Origin: Corynebacterium argentoratense DSM 44202
GTDB taxonomy: Bacteria > Actinomycetota > Actinomycetes > Mycobacteriales > Mycobacteriaceae
DNA length: 64,000 nucleotides
Direction of reading: 5' to 3'
NCBI RefSeq assembly: GCF_000590555.1
Contig: NC_022198.1
Span: forward strand, 702,338 to 766,337
Position numbers and translations under genes: made by a program. The notes below the pieces were generated by a model. That model was not told the DNA's origin, searched no databases, and was given only the letters and a program-made list of their open reading frames with translations. This document shows, piece by piece, positions 8,885-17,683 of this stretch; the first letter of the stretch is position 1, and every line of letters begins with the position of its first letter.

Positions 8885-9075
8885 ACGTCAAGACCTGCTA
8901 CTTTGCAGGCGTAGGCCAGGTAGAGGCCTGCAGGGTCGGTTCCGAGTGATAACAAAAAGTACGCGCGCATGGTGGTGAAGTACCTGCTGCTCGGAGCGCT
9001 GCGGTCGATGCAGCTTCAGTGGCCTGCAGCAGACTTCGACGTTGATGCCGAACGCCGCAGAGTCGAAGCGTCCTA
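8885..9075 (+). pseudogene. possible C-terminal remnant of a TetR-type regulator
   Basis: Translating from about 8940 to the stop at 9074 on the plus strand gives a stretch ending YLLLGALRSMQLQWPAADF and a DAERRR tail. This resembles the last helices of TetR-family ligand-binding domains. The frame is closed upstream by a stop at about 8919, and a neighbouring frame gives further TetR-like residues (YFAGVGQVEACRVGSE), suggesting a frameshifted, decayed gene. No start codon or DNA-binding domain is present. This is a weak call made by eye from residue style only. Confidence 0.25.
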
Positions 9076-9609
9076 GCCGACGGGGGTGAGCTCCACGGAC
9101 TCGGCCCAGTCAAGGTCGATGCCTTGGCTGCGCAGCCATGCCATGGGGTCGTCGTTGTGGCGGGTAATGCCGTCGACGGCTGCGAGCGTGGTTTCAATGG
9201 CTCGCTCGGCTTCCTCTGCAGTGATGAGCTTTTCGGAAGTAGCGGCGGCGAGCTCGTCGATGTCATCGACGTCGATGGGGCTACCGACGTGGCTGATCAA
9301 GTCGACGTAGAGGTCGCGGGTGGTCCAGGTGTTGCCGTCGCGTGAGATGTCCGCGATGTCAAAATAAAAGTCTTCGCGTGGGCATTCGGCGGTGTCGCGG
9401 TAGTGGAAGCGGTTGGCGCGCAGGCCGAGTTGCGGTAGCAGCCAGCTTTCGAGGTACCCAAAGTTGGGGTGGTTGGCGCCGCGGGCCATGTACAGGCCGA
9501 AGTCTGTGATGCGGTAGGTGTCGACGGCGCGTTTGAAGCCTTTGGGGTCGATGTTAATGTCGCGATCGACTGCGAAGGTTTCCTGTTTGACGGGGTGGAT
9601 GTGTGTCAT
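9073..9609 (-). CDS. DUF402 domain protein
   Basis: The 178-residue soluble protein belongs to the DUF402 family, whose characterised members include nucleoside di-/triphosphatases. Visible features are the aromatic/acidic FYFDIADISRDG-type strand pair and a Trp-rich LESWLLPQ segment. Its ATG (9609) overlaps the last base of the stop of the upstream secreted-protein gene (TAATG), so the two are probably translationally coupled. The same pair lies just upstream of the typA region in mycobacteria (Rv1156/Rv1157c area), which supports both calls. The biochemical role here is unknown. Confidence 0.75.
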   Translation of the reverse strand: MTHIHPVKQETFAVDRDINIDPKGFKRAVDTYRITDFGLYMARGANHPNFGYLESWLLPQLGLRANRFHYRDTAECPREDFYFDIADISRDGNTWTTRDLYVDLISHVGSPIDVDDIDELAAATSEKLITAEEAERAIETTLAAVDGITRHNDDPMAWLRSQGIDLDWAESVELTPVG

Positions 9610-10322
9610 TAGTTCACCTCGAACACCGCTGCGGTGGGTAGGAAGTTGCAGGTGGCGGTTTCGGTGGCGACTCCGCCAGACAGCCATGCGGCGATGGTGC
9701 CGCGTCCGGTGTTGGCGGTTGCGTTGATGGTGGCGGGCCCGTTGGGGTTGATGCCGCCAAAGCTTAGGGGGGTGCTGCCGCGGGTGCCGGTGCTGAGGTT
9801 GATCCAGTCGACGCGCATGGTGCTTGCGTCTGGTTGTGCGATGGGATCGGTGCCTAGAGCTGTGAAAATGAATGCGGTGTGGCCGTCGTCGACGCCGGGT
9901 AGGGGTAGGTCGGCTGGGCCGGGCACGGCGATGGCGGTGCCTGTGGCTTTTTGTCCGTTGATGCAGTTGCCGGCGATGGTGGGCCAGGCGAATTGGGCGA
10001 TGCGTGGTGCGCCTTCGGGAATGTCGACGCCTGGTGTGCCGGTGCCTTCGATGAAGCCTACTGCGGTGGTGAGCTTGTCACGCAGGGGCTGGGGGAGTGC
10101 CGGATTATTGATGACGCCGCGGAGGTGGTCGAGGACGGGTTGTGTTGGGCGCCCAAGGTGGTCGACGTAGGTGCTGGGGTCGACTGACCCGGTGTCGGAG
10201 CTGGTAGGTACCGCGGGTTGTGCTTGGGCGTTGGTGGCTAGTGTCGCGGGGGATAGGGCTGCAGCGGTCACAGTTGCCGCGATCAAGGCCGCTTTGAGCG
10301 TACCGATGGTCGATATGCGCAC
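9609..10322 (-). CDS. secreted Ala/Pro-rich protein (Rv1157c-like)
   Basis: The 237-residue protein has a Sec-type signal peptide: a short MRIST N-terminus, a hydrophobic Ala/Val/Leu core (8-30) and a probable cleavage after AQA near residue 35. The mature part has one Cys pair (about 119 and 227) that could form a disulfide, and few charged residues, as in exported mycolata proteins. There is no lipobox. It is related by position and style to Rv1157c of mycobacteria. Its function is unknown. The gene is coupled to the downstream DUF402 gene and is divergent from typA. Confidence 0.7.
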   Translation of the reverse strand: MRISTIGTLKAALIAATVTAAALSPATLATNAQAQPAVPTSSDTGSVDPSTYVDHLGRPTQPVLDHLRGVINNPALPQPLRDKLTTAVGFIEGTGTPGVDIPEGAPRIAQFAWPTIAGNCINGQKATGTAIAVPGPADLPLPGVDDGHTAFIFTALGTDPIAQPDASTMRVDWINLSTGTRGSTPLSFGGINPNGPATINATANTGRGTIAAWLSGGVATETATCNFLPTAAVFEVN

Positions 10323-10632
10323 CTAAACACTCCAATCACTTTCGTTAACTTGAATAACTCTAGAACACTCTAGTCACATGAGTTTCGGGGGTCAAGCTTT
10401 CCTATATGCAATTTTCTCCCCCGGTTACCCCCAATGACATGGGAAGAAACCAGGTGGGCTAGCACGGGGTTACTCGACGCTTGCCGTGACACCAGCCGTA
10501 TCGTTATCCATGTCGGTGCTGGTGGCCAAAATGTTACAAATTGGTCACGAGTGCCGGTAGGGGAGTACTGTGTTCAGGGTTGTAATTTTTTAAATCCACA
10601 GGTGCGCCTGTGGATATGAGGTAGGAGAACCT
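10323..10632. other. 310-bp divergent promoter region of the secreted protein and typA
   Basis: No gene is seen here. For typA a -10 candidate TACTGT (10566-10571) lies 19 nt after TTGGTC (10541-10546). A perfect hairpin follows at 10594-10615. The side facing the secreted protein gene is AT-rich (10335-10375), but no single promoter stands out. Confidence 0.5.
10594..10615 (+). promoter_or_regulatory. perfect 9-bp hairpin in the typA leader
   Basis: ATCCACAGG (10594-10602) pairs perfectly with CCTGTGGAT (10607-10615) around a TGCG loop. It ends 8 nt before the AGGAG ribosome site (10623-10627). A T-run (10586-10591) precedes it rather than follows it, so it does not look like a terminator. 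A structural role in mRNA stability or temperature-dependent translation is possible. Confidence 0.6.
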
Positions 10633-12543
10633 TTGACTCAGACAGAGTTTCGTAACGTCGCCATCGTCGCGCACGTTGACCACGGAAAAACCACGCTCGT
10701 TGACGCCATGCTGCGCCAGTCCGGCGCCTTCGATGCTCACGCAGAGCTCGTCGACCGAGTGATGGACTCCGGTGACCTGGAAAAGGAAAAGGGCATCACC
10801 ATCCTGGCTAAGAACACCGCCATCCGCCGCCATGGCGCAGGCAAAGACGGCCGCGACCTCATCATCAACGTCATCGACACCCCCGGTCACGCCGACTTCG
10901 GTGGCGAGGTTGAGCGTGCACTGTCCATGGTTGACGGCGTTGTCCTTCTGATCGACGCATCCGAAGGCCCCCTACCTCAGACCCGCTTCGTGCTCGGCAA
11001 GGCCCTGGCCGCCAAGATGCCCGTCATCATCGTCGTCAACAAGACCGACCGACCCGACGCCCGCATTGACGAAGTCGTCGAGGAAGCGCACGACCTCCTG
11101 CTGGAGCTCGCCTCCACCATCGAGGACGAAGAAGCAGCCGCAGCCGCCGAGAATCTCCTCGACCTACCTGTGCTCTACGCCTCCGGCCGTGAAGGCAAAG
11201 CCTCCACCACCAACCCCGGTAACGGCAACGTCCCCGAGGCCGAAGACCTCCAGGAACTGTTCGATGTCCTCTACGATGTGCTCCCCGAGCCCACCGCAGA
11301 GCTCGATGCGCCCCTGCAGGCTCACGTCACCAACCTTGACTCCTCCTCCTTCCTCGGCCGCATCGGCCTCGTCCGCGTTCACGCCGGCTCCTTGAAGAAG
11401 GGGCAGCAGGTTGCCTGGATTCACTACGACTCTGAAGGTAACCAGCACACCAAGACCGCCAAGATCGCAGAACTGCTGCGCACCGTTGGCGTCACCCGCG
11501 TGCCCACCGACGAGGTCATCGCAGGCGACATCGCCGCGATCTCCGGTATTGAAGAGATCATGATCGGCGACACCCTCGCTGACATCGACAATCCGGTCGC
11601 GCTTCCCCGTATCACTGTGGACGATCCCGCCATCTCCATGACCATTGGTGTGAACACCTCGCCGCTCGCAGGCCGCGGTGGCGGCGACAAGCTCACCGCC
11701 CGTGTCGTCAAGGCCCGCCTCGACCAGGAGCTCATCGGTAACGTCTCCATCAAGGTTCTTCCCACCGAGCGCCCCGACGCATGGGAAGTTCAGGGACGTG
11801 GCGAAATGGCCCTGTCCATCTTGGTGGAAACCATGCGCCGTGAAGGCTTCGAACTTACCGTCGGCAAGCCCCAGGTTGTGCCCCGCACCATCGACGGTAA
11901 ACTCTACGAGCCCTTCGAGCACATGGTCATCGACGTTCCCGGCGAATACCAGGGCAACGTCACCCAGCTCATGGCCGCACGCAAGGGCCAGATGGTCCAC
12001 ATGGACAACACCGGCTCCGACTGGGTTCGCATGGAATACAAGGTTCCCGCACGTGGCCTCATCGGTTTCCGCACCACCTTCATGACCGAAACCCGCGGCA
12101 CCGGCATCGCCAACCACTACTCCGAGGGCTACGAACCCTGGGCCGGCGAAATCAAGGGCCGTGCAACCGGTTCGCTCGTCGCCGACCGCTCCGGCCAGAT
12201 CACTGCCTATGCTCTCCAGCAGCTGGCCGATCGAGGCTCCTTCTTCGTCGAACCCGGCACTGAAGCCTACGAAGGTATGGTCGTTGGCGCGAACAACCGC
12301 GACGAAGATATGGACATCAACATCACCCGTGAGAAGAAGCTCACCAACATGCGCTCCGCCACCGCAGACGCAACGGTGACCCTGGCCAAGGCCCGCAACC
12401 TCTCGCTGGAAGAAGCCATGGAATTCTGTGGCCAGGACGAATGCGTGGAGGTCACCCCCGAAACCATTCGCGTCCGCAAGGTCATCTTGAACGCCACCGA
12501 GCGTGGCCGTGCCCGCGCCCGCGAGAAGCAGCGCAACAAGTAA
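10633..12543 (+). CDS. typA: ribosome-associated GTPase TypA/BipA
   Basis: The 636-residue translational GTPase is of standard TypA length and acts on 70S ribosomes during stress and low-temperature growth. The G domain shows P-loop AHVDHGKTT (13-21), DTPGH near 82 and NKTD near 136. EF-Tu-like domain 2, EF-G-like domains III and V and the TypA-specific C-terminal domain follow, ending in a basic RARAREKQRNK tail. The TTG start is chosen because AGGAG lies 5-6 nt upstream and the protein then begins TQTEFRN, as in relatives. The secreted protein gene is divergent, and lpqW follows. Confidence 0.95.
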   Translation: MTQTEFRNVAIVAHVDHGKTTLVDAMLRQSGAFDAHAELVDRVMDSGDLEKEKGITILAKNTAIRRHGAGKDGRDLIINVIDTPGHADFGGEVERALSMVDGVVLLIDASEGPLPQTRFVLGKALAAKMPVIIVVNKTDRPDARIDEVVEEAHDLLLELASTIEDEEAAAAAENLLDLPVLYASGREGKASTTNPGNGNVPEAEDLQELFDVLYDVLPEPTAELDAPLQAHVTNLDSSSFLGRIGLVRVHAGSLKKGQQVAWIHYDSEGNQHTKTAKIAELLRTVGVTRVPTDEVIAGDIAAISGIEEIMIGDTLADIDNPVALPRITVDDPAISMTIGVNTSPLAGRGGGDKLTARVVKARLDQELIGNVSIKVLPTERPDAWEVQGRGEMALSILVETMRREGFELTVGKPQVVPRTIDGKLYEPFEHMVIDVPGEYQGNVTQLMAARKGQMVHMDNTGSDWVRMEYKVPARGLIGFRTTFMTETRGTGIANHYSEGYEPWAGEIKGRATGSLVADRSGQITAYALQQLADRGSFFVEPGTEAYEGMVVGANNRDEDMDINITREKKLTNMRSATADATVTLAKARNLSLEEAMEFCGQDECVEVTPETIRVRKVILNATERGRARAREKQRNK

Positions 12544-12587
12544 AAAACTTGAGCGTGCCGCAATAAGTGCTGCCATGTCTTCTCCAT

Positions 12588-12624
12588 GCCACCCGGGCCC
12601 TTCCGAGAGGATAGCCGGGGTGGC
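12588..12624 (+). terminator. GC-rich hairpin after typA without T-tract
   Basis: GCCACCCGGGC (12588-12598) pairs with GCCGGGGTGGC (12614-12624) with one mismatch over 11 bp. It lies 45 nt after the typA stop and lacks a T-run. It may act as the U-poor type of terminator described in Actinobacteria. Confidence 0.45.
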
Positions 12625-12650
12625 AGGGCAACCTAGCGGCTAGACGCTGC

Positions 12651-12656
12651 TAAATT
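12651..12656 (+). promoter_or_regulatory. -10 element of leaderless lpqW transcript
   Basis: TAAATT fits the TANNNT consensus and ends 8 nt before the GTG at 12665. The lack of a spaced ribosome site supports leaderless translation. Confidence 0.5.
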
Positions 12657-12664
12657 TGGGAAGG

Positions 12665-14404
12665 GTGAAAAACAACCGCGGCTACCTGCGAACCGGAACA
12701 CTCCTGTGCGCGCTACTACTCCCGGCGTCATTAATGGCAGGGTGCTCAGCCCGCCCAGGCCCAGCGCCCACCGTGGACCCCAGCGAAGCCGCCCCCACGC
12801 TCGACCAAGGTCAAGACAACCTCTCCAGCGCCAACGTTGACAACCGACGCAGCCAACTGACCATCGGCATCGACCCAGTCGACAGCGGATTCAACCCACA
12901 CCTCGCCGCCAACGACTACTCCTTCGTCCAATCCCTCGCGGCACTCGTATTTCCCAGCGCCTTCGTCCAAGGCCAACTCAACACCGACCTGCTAGTCAGC
13001 GCCGAAGAAATCCCACCAGCAGAAGGCGCCGCGCAAACCATCCGCTACGTCATCAACCCCGAAGCACAATGGAACGACGGCACCCCCATCTCCTACGCTG
13101 ACTTCTACTACCTGTGGGACTCCATGCGCGACAATCCCGACGTCATCAACGGCGCCGGATACCGCGCCATCAAAGCGATGCGCACCTCCGACGGCGGCAA
13201 AAAAATCGAAGTCGACTTCGACCAACGCATACGCGACTGGAACGAACTCTTCGACAACATCCTGCCCGCCCACCTGCTCAAAGACGCCACCGGAGGATTC
13301 GACGGCGCACTCAAAACCTCCATCCCCGCCAGCGGCGGCCGCTACGCAGTCAAAGACATCGACTTCGCCCGCGGCATCTACACCATCGTCCGCAACGACC
13401 GCTTCTGGGGAAACAGCCCCGCAGCCACCGAAGTCCTCCAATTCCGCGAAATCCGAAGCGTCACCCAAGGCGTAGAAATGCTCCGCTCCGGCCAAATCAA
13501 CTTCGTCGACGCCAGCCCCACGGAAACCGCAGAACTGTCCTACGACCTCATCCCCGACGCCCAAGTGCGTGCCTGGGACCGCAACTCCACCCTCACCATC
13601 GACTTCAACACGGCGTCAACCCGCATGCCAACCCCAGAACTACGCAAGCAACTCGCCGGCCTGATCGACACTGAACAACTCGCCATCCTCGCCACCGGGC
13701 GGCGCACCAACATCGCGGCCATCCCCAAAACAATAAACAATGACGCCGCGGGCAACGACAGCACAGCAGACGAACTGCGCGCGCTCAGCAACGACACCCC
13801 CCTTGTGATCGCAGCAGACCCCGCCGACGCCACCTCCACCTCCGCCGCAACGGCACTAGTGGACATGCTCGCAGGCAAAGGCGTGAAAGCGGAAGTCAAA
13901 CTCGTCGAACTCGCAGACATCGCACGAAACCTCGCCCCACAAGGCCGTATCGACGCCACCATCAGCTGGCACCGCACCCCCAACACCTCACTGCTACTAG
14001 CCTCCGCCTACGGCTGCAGCACGGCCCCTACCAGCACAAAAGAAACAGAAGATCAATCCGATTCGACCACAACAGCAACCACAACCTCCACAACCCCTAA
14101 CACCCCCAGCACCCAACCAGGCCGCTACACCCCGCAAGCGGCCAACCTCACACAATTCTGCAACCCAGAAATCAACGACGCCCTCGACCACGTCATCGCA
14201 GGAGAGAGTGACTTCGAAGAAACCAAAGCACTAGTGCAACGCTACAACCAAGAACAAACCCTCACCCTGCCCATACTCAACGACCGACGCCTAGACGTCC
14301 TCGGCCGCAACATCCAAGGACCCAAGCCAGAACTAGGGCAGTGGCCCATCATCCAACCAGCAGGAGTTCTACCCACCGCCGCCACCTGGAAATCCACCAG
14401 ATAA
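12665..14404 (+). CDS. lpqW: lipoprotein LpqW, SBP_bac_5 fold, mannolipid biosynthesis
   Basis: The 579-residue lipoprotein has a signal peptide (VKNNRGYLR, hydrophobic core) and lipobox SLMAGC near residue 24. The mature part is an extracytoplasmic solute-binding family 5 domain, including the NPEAQWNDGTPISY stretch. Directly downstream of typA and upstream of mshB it is syntenic with Rv1166/LpqW. In mycobacteria and corynebacteria LpqW controls phosphatidylinositol mannoside, lipomannan and lipoarabinomannan synthesis rather than nutrient uptake. A low-complexity Ser/Thr/Asp/Glu stretch (about 464-485) interrupts the C-terminal lobe. The GTG at 12665 fits a leaderless transcript; a TTG at 12656 is the alternative. 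Confidence 0.85.
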   Translation: MKNNRGYLRTGTLLCALLLPASLMAGCSARPGPAPTVDPSEAAPTLDQGQDNLSSANVDNRRSQLTIGIDPVDSGFNPHLAANDYSFVQSLAALVFPSAFVQGQLNTDLLVSAEEIPPAEGAAQTIRYVINPEAQWNDGTPISYADFYYLWDSMRDNPDVINGAGYRAIKAMRTSDGGKKIEVDFDQRIRDWNELFDNILPAHLLKDATGGFDGALKTSIPASGGRYAVKDIDFARGIYTIVRNDRFWGNSPAATEVLQFREIRSVTQGVEMLRSGQINFVDASPTETAELSYDLIPDAQVRAWDRNSTLTIDFNTASTRMPTPELRKQLAGLIDTEQLAILATGRRTNIAAIPKTINNDAAGNDSTADELRALSNDTPLVIAADPADATSTSAATALVDMLAGKGVKAEVKLVELADIARNLAPQGRIDATISWHRTPNTSLLLASAYGCSTAPTSTKETEDQSDSTTTATTTSTTPNTPSTQPGRYTPQAANLTQFCNPEINDALDHVIAGESDFEETKALVQRYNQEQTLTLPILNDRRLDVLGRNIQGPKPELGQWPIIQPAGVLPTAATWKSTR

Positions 14405-14434
14405 CCCCCAGGCAGCCCCCGAGTGAGCATCACC

Positions 14435-14440
14435 TATAGT
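14435..14440 (+). promoter_or_regulatory. -10 element of leaderless mshB transcript
   Basis: TATAGT ends 6 nt before the ATG at 14447. The predicted transcription start coincides with the start codon. Confidence 0.55.
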
Positions 14441-14446
14441 AAAGGA

Positions 14447-15295
14447 ATGCACACCACCGAGCCCCTCTCCGGAACCAGCATCCTCCTCGTCCACGCACAC
14501 CCCGACGACGAAGCCATCTGGACAGGCGGCCTCATCGCCAAAGCCGCCAAACTCGGCGCCTACGTACACATCCTCACCTGCACCCTCGGTGAAGAAGGAG
14601 AAGTTATCGGCAACCAATGGGCCGAACTCACCTCCGACAAAGCCGACCAACTCGGCGGATACCGCATCCACGAACTCAACCGCAGCATCGCCGCACTAAG
14701 CGAAGCAGCCACCAACAGCAGCGGATCCGTCACCCACAGCTTCCTCGGCGGCGCCGGCCACTGGCGCGACTCCGGCATGGCAGGCAGCTCCACCAACAAC
14801 CACCCCCGCGCATTCATCCACGCCGAACACGAAGCAACCCAAGCGCTCCGCGACGTCATTGAAGAACGAAACCCCGACTACATCATCACCTACGGCCCCG
14901 ACGGCGGATACGGACACCCCGACCACATCCAAGCACACACCATCGTTACCAACGCCGCACGCCTCACCGACACCATCGCATGGGCAGTCACCGACCGCGA
15001 GACCTTCAACCACCACCACCAACAACTCACAGCTCCCGAAGGCTGGACACTCGCACCCCAAGACATCGCCACCATCGATACCACAACCAGCGAACACCCC
15101 GTGCAAAAAATCCCCCTCAGCGACCACATCCGTGGCATCAAAGCCAACGCCATGCGCCAACACGCCACCCAACTCATTGTCCCCACCAACACCATGTTCG
15201 CCCTATCCAACATGATCACCCAACCCCTCACCCCAGCCGAACACTACATCATTGCCCAAGGCCAGCCACTCCCAGAGGCACTTAGTGCCCACTAG
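14447..15295 (+). CDS. mshB: N-acetyl-1-D-myo-inositol-2-amino-2-deoxy-alpha-D-glucopyranoside deacetylase (MshB)
   Basis: The 282-residue PIG-L/LmbE-family zinc deacetylase removes acetyl from GlcNAc-inositol in mycothiol synthesis. The zinc and catalytic motif AHPDDE is at 17-22, and the second metal-binding region is in GYGHPDH near 160. ATG 14447 is chosen over GTG 14423 because a TATAGT -10 sits 6 nt upstream, giving a leaderless mRNA, and the protein then starts like relatives. The 3' end overlaps the next gene by 11 nt. Synteny with typA, lpqW and fdxC matches mycobacteria (Rv1170). Confidence 0.92.
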   Translation: MHTTEPLSGTSILLVHAHPDDEAIWTGGLIAKAAKLGAYVHILTCTLGEEGEVIGNQWAELTSDKADQLGGYRIHELNRSIAALSEAATNSSGSVTHSFLGGAGHWRDSGMAGSSTNNHPRAFIHAEHEATQALRDVIEERNPDYIITYGPDGGYGHPDHIQAHTIVTNAARLTDTIAWAVTDRETFNHHHQQLTAPEGWTLAPQDIATIDTTTSEHPVQKIPLSDHIRGIKANAMRQHATQLIVPTNTMFALSNMITQPLTPAEHYIIAQGQPLPEALSAH

Positions 15296-15701
15296 GCCCA
15301 CCAGCGGACGCCGAACCGCACTGCTGCTGCTCAGCATCTTCGCAGCAGCAACAGCACTCAGTGCATCCGCCAACCTTGGAACCACCAACACCACCACACT
15401 CCTCGCCACCTACGCACTCAACGCATGGTGGATACACGTCCTCACACGCACCGCACACCTCTGGAACAACCACCCCGCCACCACCACCCTCCCCGCACTG
15501 ATCTACACCACCACTGCAGCACTGACCATCCTCGCCCTCCACCACCGCTGGGACAGCTTAGGCAGCGCTTGGACGATGCAAAGCGCAACAAGGAGTATCA
15601 TCTTTGAGCTGAGTAGCATAGCAGGCATCCCCTGGGCCTACACGGCCATCTACCTGCGACAAAAGAAAAACCAACAGAAAGCCAGAAAACCAAAACAATG
15701 A
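15285..15701 (+). CDS. small membrane protein (Rv1171-like)
   Basis: The 138-residue protein has four likely membrane helices (about 10-30, 35-55, 66-88 and 105-125) and a Lys-rich cytoplasmic tail ([14 protein letters not shown]). No known domain is recognised. It sits between mshB and fdxC, overlapping mshB by 11 nt and fdxC by 4 nt (ATGA), so it is translated as part of this operon. Mycobacteria carry an equivalent unnamed protein here. GTG 15285 is preferred over an earlier TTG because AGAGG lies just upstream and a longer overlap with mshB is avoided. Confidence 0.7.
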   Translation: MPTRPTSGRRTALLLLSIFAAATALSASANLGTTNTTTLLATYALNAWWIHVLTRTAHLWNNHPATTTLPALIYTTTAALTILALHHRWDSLGSAWTMQSATRSIIFELSSIAGIPWAYTAIYLRQKKNQQKARKPKQ

Positions 15702-16021
15702 CCTACGTGATCGCCCAGCCCTGCGTTGACGTCATGGACCGCGCCTGCGTCGAAGAATGCCCCGTCGACTGCATCTACGAAGGCAAACGATCCCTCTACA
15801 TCCACCCCGACGAATGCGTCGACTGCGGCGCCTGCGAACCGGTATGCCCCGTCGAAGCCATCTTCTACGAAGACGACGTACCCGACGAATGGGTCGAATT
15901 CAACGACGCCAACGTCGCCTTCTTCGACGACCTAGGATCCCCCGGCGGAGCAGCTAAACTCGGCCCCCAAGACTTCGACCCGCCCCTGGTCGCCCAACTC
16001 CCACCCCAAGTCGAAGACTAA
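15698..16021 (+). CDS. fdxC: seven-iron ferredoxin FdxC
   Basis: The 107-residue protein is a small soluble electron carrier with one 3Fe-4S and one 4Fe-4S cluster. Its N-terminal cluster region holds Cys residues in [18 protein letters not shown], and the second is the canonical [15 protein letters not shown] (about 41-55). Length and the acidic C-terminal extension match actinobacterial FdxC. It overlaps the upstream membrane protein gene (ATGA) and lies 22 nt before dapC, the order found in other mycolata. Its redox partner is not deducible here; cytochromes P450 and 2-oxoacid oxidoreductases are typical. Confidence 0.92.
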   Translation: MTYVIAQPCVDVMDRACVEECPVDCIYEGKRSLYIHPDECVDCGACEPVCPVEAIFYEDDVPDEWVEFNDANVAFFDDLGSPGGAAKLGPQDFDPPLVAQLPPQVED

Positions 16022-16043
16022 AAATATCCCAAGGCTACATCTC

Positions 16044-17171
16044 ATGAACTACGCCATTCACCCACCCCAACGCACCCCCCTCAACCTCCCCGACTTCCCC
16101 TGGGACAGCATCGCAGACGCAAAAAAACTCGCCTCCGAGCACCCAGACGGACTCATCAACCTCTCCGTTGGAACCCCCGTTGACGATGTAGCCCCTTCCA
16201 TCCAACTCGCCCTCGCCGAAGCAGCCGCAATCCCCGGCTACCCCCAAACCATCGGCACCCCCGAACTCCGCAACGCCATCGCCGACGCCATGCACCGCCG
16301 ATACAACATCGGCTCCCTCACCGACGACGAAATCCTCCCCGTCATCGGAACCAAAGAAGCCATCGCCAACCTCCCACACCTCCTCGGAATCGGCGCAGGC
16401 CACACCATCGTCATCCCCGAAATTGCCTACCCCACATACGAAGTAGCCGCACGCATCACCGGCGCCAACGTCGTCCGCGCCGACTCACTACTCCAACTCG
16501 GGCCCACCACACCCACCCTCATGTTCATCAACACCCCCTCCAACCCCACCGGCAAAGTCCTAGGACGCGACCACCTACGCAAAGTCGTCCAATGGTGCCA
16601 ACAACGCGGCGTCATCCTCTGCTCTGACGAATGCTACCTCGGCCTCAACTGGAGCGAAGAAAAAGCCCACTCCATCCTTGACGACGAAATCTGCGACGGC
16701 AACCACACCGGCCTCATCGCCATCCACTCACTATCCAAAACCTCCAACATGGCCTCCTACCGATCCGGCTACCTCCTCGGAGACCCCACACTCATCTCCG
16801 AACTCCGCGAAGTACGCAAACACGCCGGCTTCATGATGCCCACCCAAATCCAGCACGCAACCATCGCCGCACTCAACGACGACGCACAAGAACAAGCCCA
16901 ACAACTCCGCTACGCACAACGCCGAGCCACTCTCACCAGCGCACTCCTCGAAGCAGGCTTCACCATCGACCAATCCGAAGCCGGCCTCTACCTCTGGATC
17001 ACCCGCAACGAAAACTGCCGCGACACCCTAAACTGGTTCGCCCAACGCGGCATCCTCGTAGCCCCCGGCGACTTCTACGGACCCAAAGCACACAACCACA
17101 TCCGCATGGCACTCACCGGCACCGACGAACAAATCGCCCAAGTGCCCCAACGACTCCAAACCAACCCCTAA
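16044..17171 (+). CDS. dapC: succinyl-diaminopimelate aminotransferase DapC
   Basis: The 375-residue fold-type I PLP aminotransferase transfers an amino group to N-succinyl-2-amino-6-ketopimelate in the succinylase branch of lysine/meso-DAP synthesis. The PLP lysine is K232 in SLSKTSNMASYRSGY. NTPSNPTG (163-170) and SDECYLGL (194-201) are conserved cofactor-binding elements. The position after fdxC matches Rv1178/DapC, and dapD and dapE lie only 0.7-4 kb downstream, consistent with one pathway. ATG 16044 follows AAGG at 8-9 nt spacing. Confidence 0.9.
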   Translation: MNYAIHPPQRTPLNLPDFPWDSIADAKKLASEHPDGLINLSVGTPVDDVAPSIQLALAEAAAIPGYPQTIGTPELRNAIADAMHRRYNIGSLTDDEILPVIGTKEAIANLPHLLGIGAGHTIVIPEIAYPTYEVAARITGANVVRADSLLQLGPTTPTLMFINTPSNPTGKVLGRDHLRKVVQWCQQRGVILCSDECYLGLNWSEEKAHSILDDEICDGNHTGLIAIHSLSKTSNMASYRSGYLLGDPTLISELREVRKHAGFMMPTQIQHATIAALNDDAQEQAQQLRYAQRRATLTSALLEAGFTIDQSEAGLYLWITRNENCRDTLNWFAQRGILVAPGDFYGPKAHNHIRMALTGTDEQIAQVPQRLQTNP

Positions 17172-17185
17172 GGCACCCCACAACC

Positions 17186-17683
17186 ATGCGCCAGTTCATC
17201 AAGTTTGGACTCGTCGGCGGCTCAGGCACCCTCGTCAACCTCATCGCCACCATCATCTTCACCAAACTCACCCTCTGGACCGCCGGCCACACCCCAGCCG
17301 ACCCCTTCCTCAACCTCCTCGGCACCCAATTCCACCTACGCTGGTACCACATCATCATGACACTAGCGTTCCTCACCGCCAACACCTGGAACTACCAACT
17401 CAACCGCGTCTGGACCTTCAAAGCCGACAACCGCCAAAGCTGGTTCCGCGAATTCTTCCCCTTCCTCGCCACAGGAATCCTCAGCTACATCGTCTCCCTC
17501 ATCGTCGCCACCCTCCTCATGAACCCCCACTCACCCCTCCACCTACCCAGCCACATCTTCGACGACACCACCGGACTCCGCACCAAATTCTACTGGGCCA
17601 ACCTCATCTCCATCCTCGTCGCCATGCCGGTTAACTTCCTCGTCAACAAATTCTGGACATTTAAAGGTAAACCCATCGTGTAG
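17186..17683 (+). CDS. GtrA-family membrane protein
   Basis: The 165-residue protein has four predicted membrane helices (about 5-30, 57-75, 92-115 and 135-155) and the GtrA-family start RQFIKFGLVGGSGTLVN with the NFLVNKFWTF-type last helix. The family includes proteins that assist polyprenyl-linked sugar transfer in cell-envelope polysaccharide synthesis. It lies 14 nt after dapC. The left arm of a large inverted repeat overlaps its stop codon. Substrate unknown. Confidence 0.8.
   Translation: MRQFIKFGLVGGSGTLVNLIATIIFTKLTLWTAGHTPADPFLNLLGTQFHLRWYHIIMTLAFLTANTWNYQLNRVWTFKADNRQSWFREFFPFLATGILSYIVSLIVATLLMNPHSPLHLPSHIFDDTTGLRTKFYWANLISILVAMPVNFLVNKFWTFKGKPIV

Noticed and set aside
11164..12576. 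Long open frame (470 codons) antisense to typA
   Set aside because: The translation is Gly/Val/Asp-rich low-complexity sequence without domains, a shadow of the typA codons.
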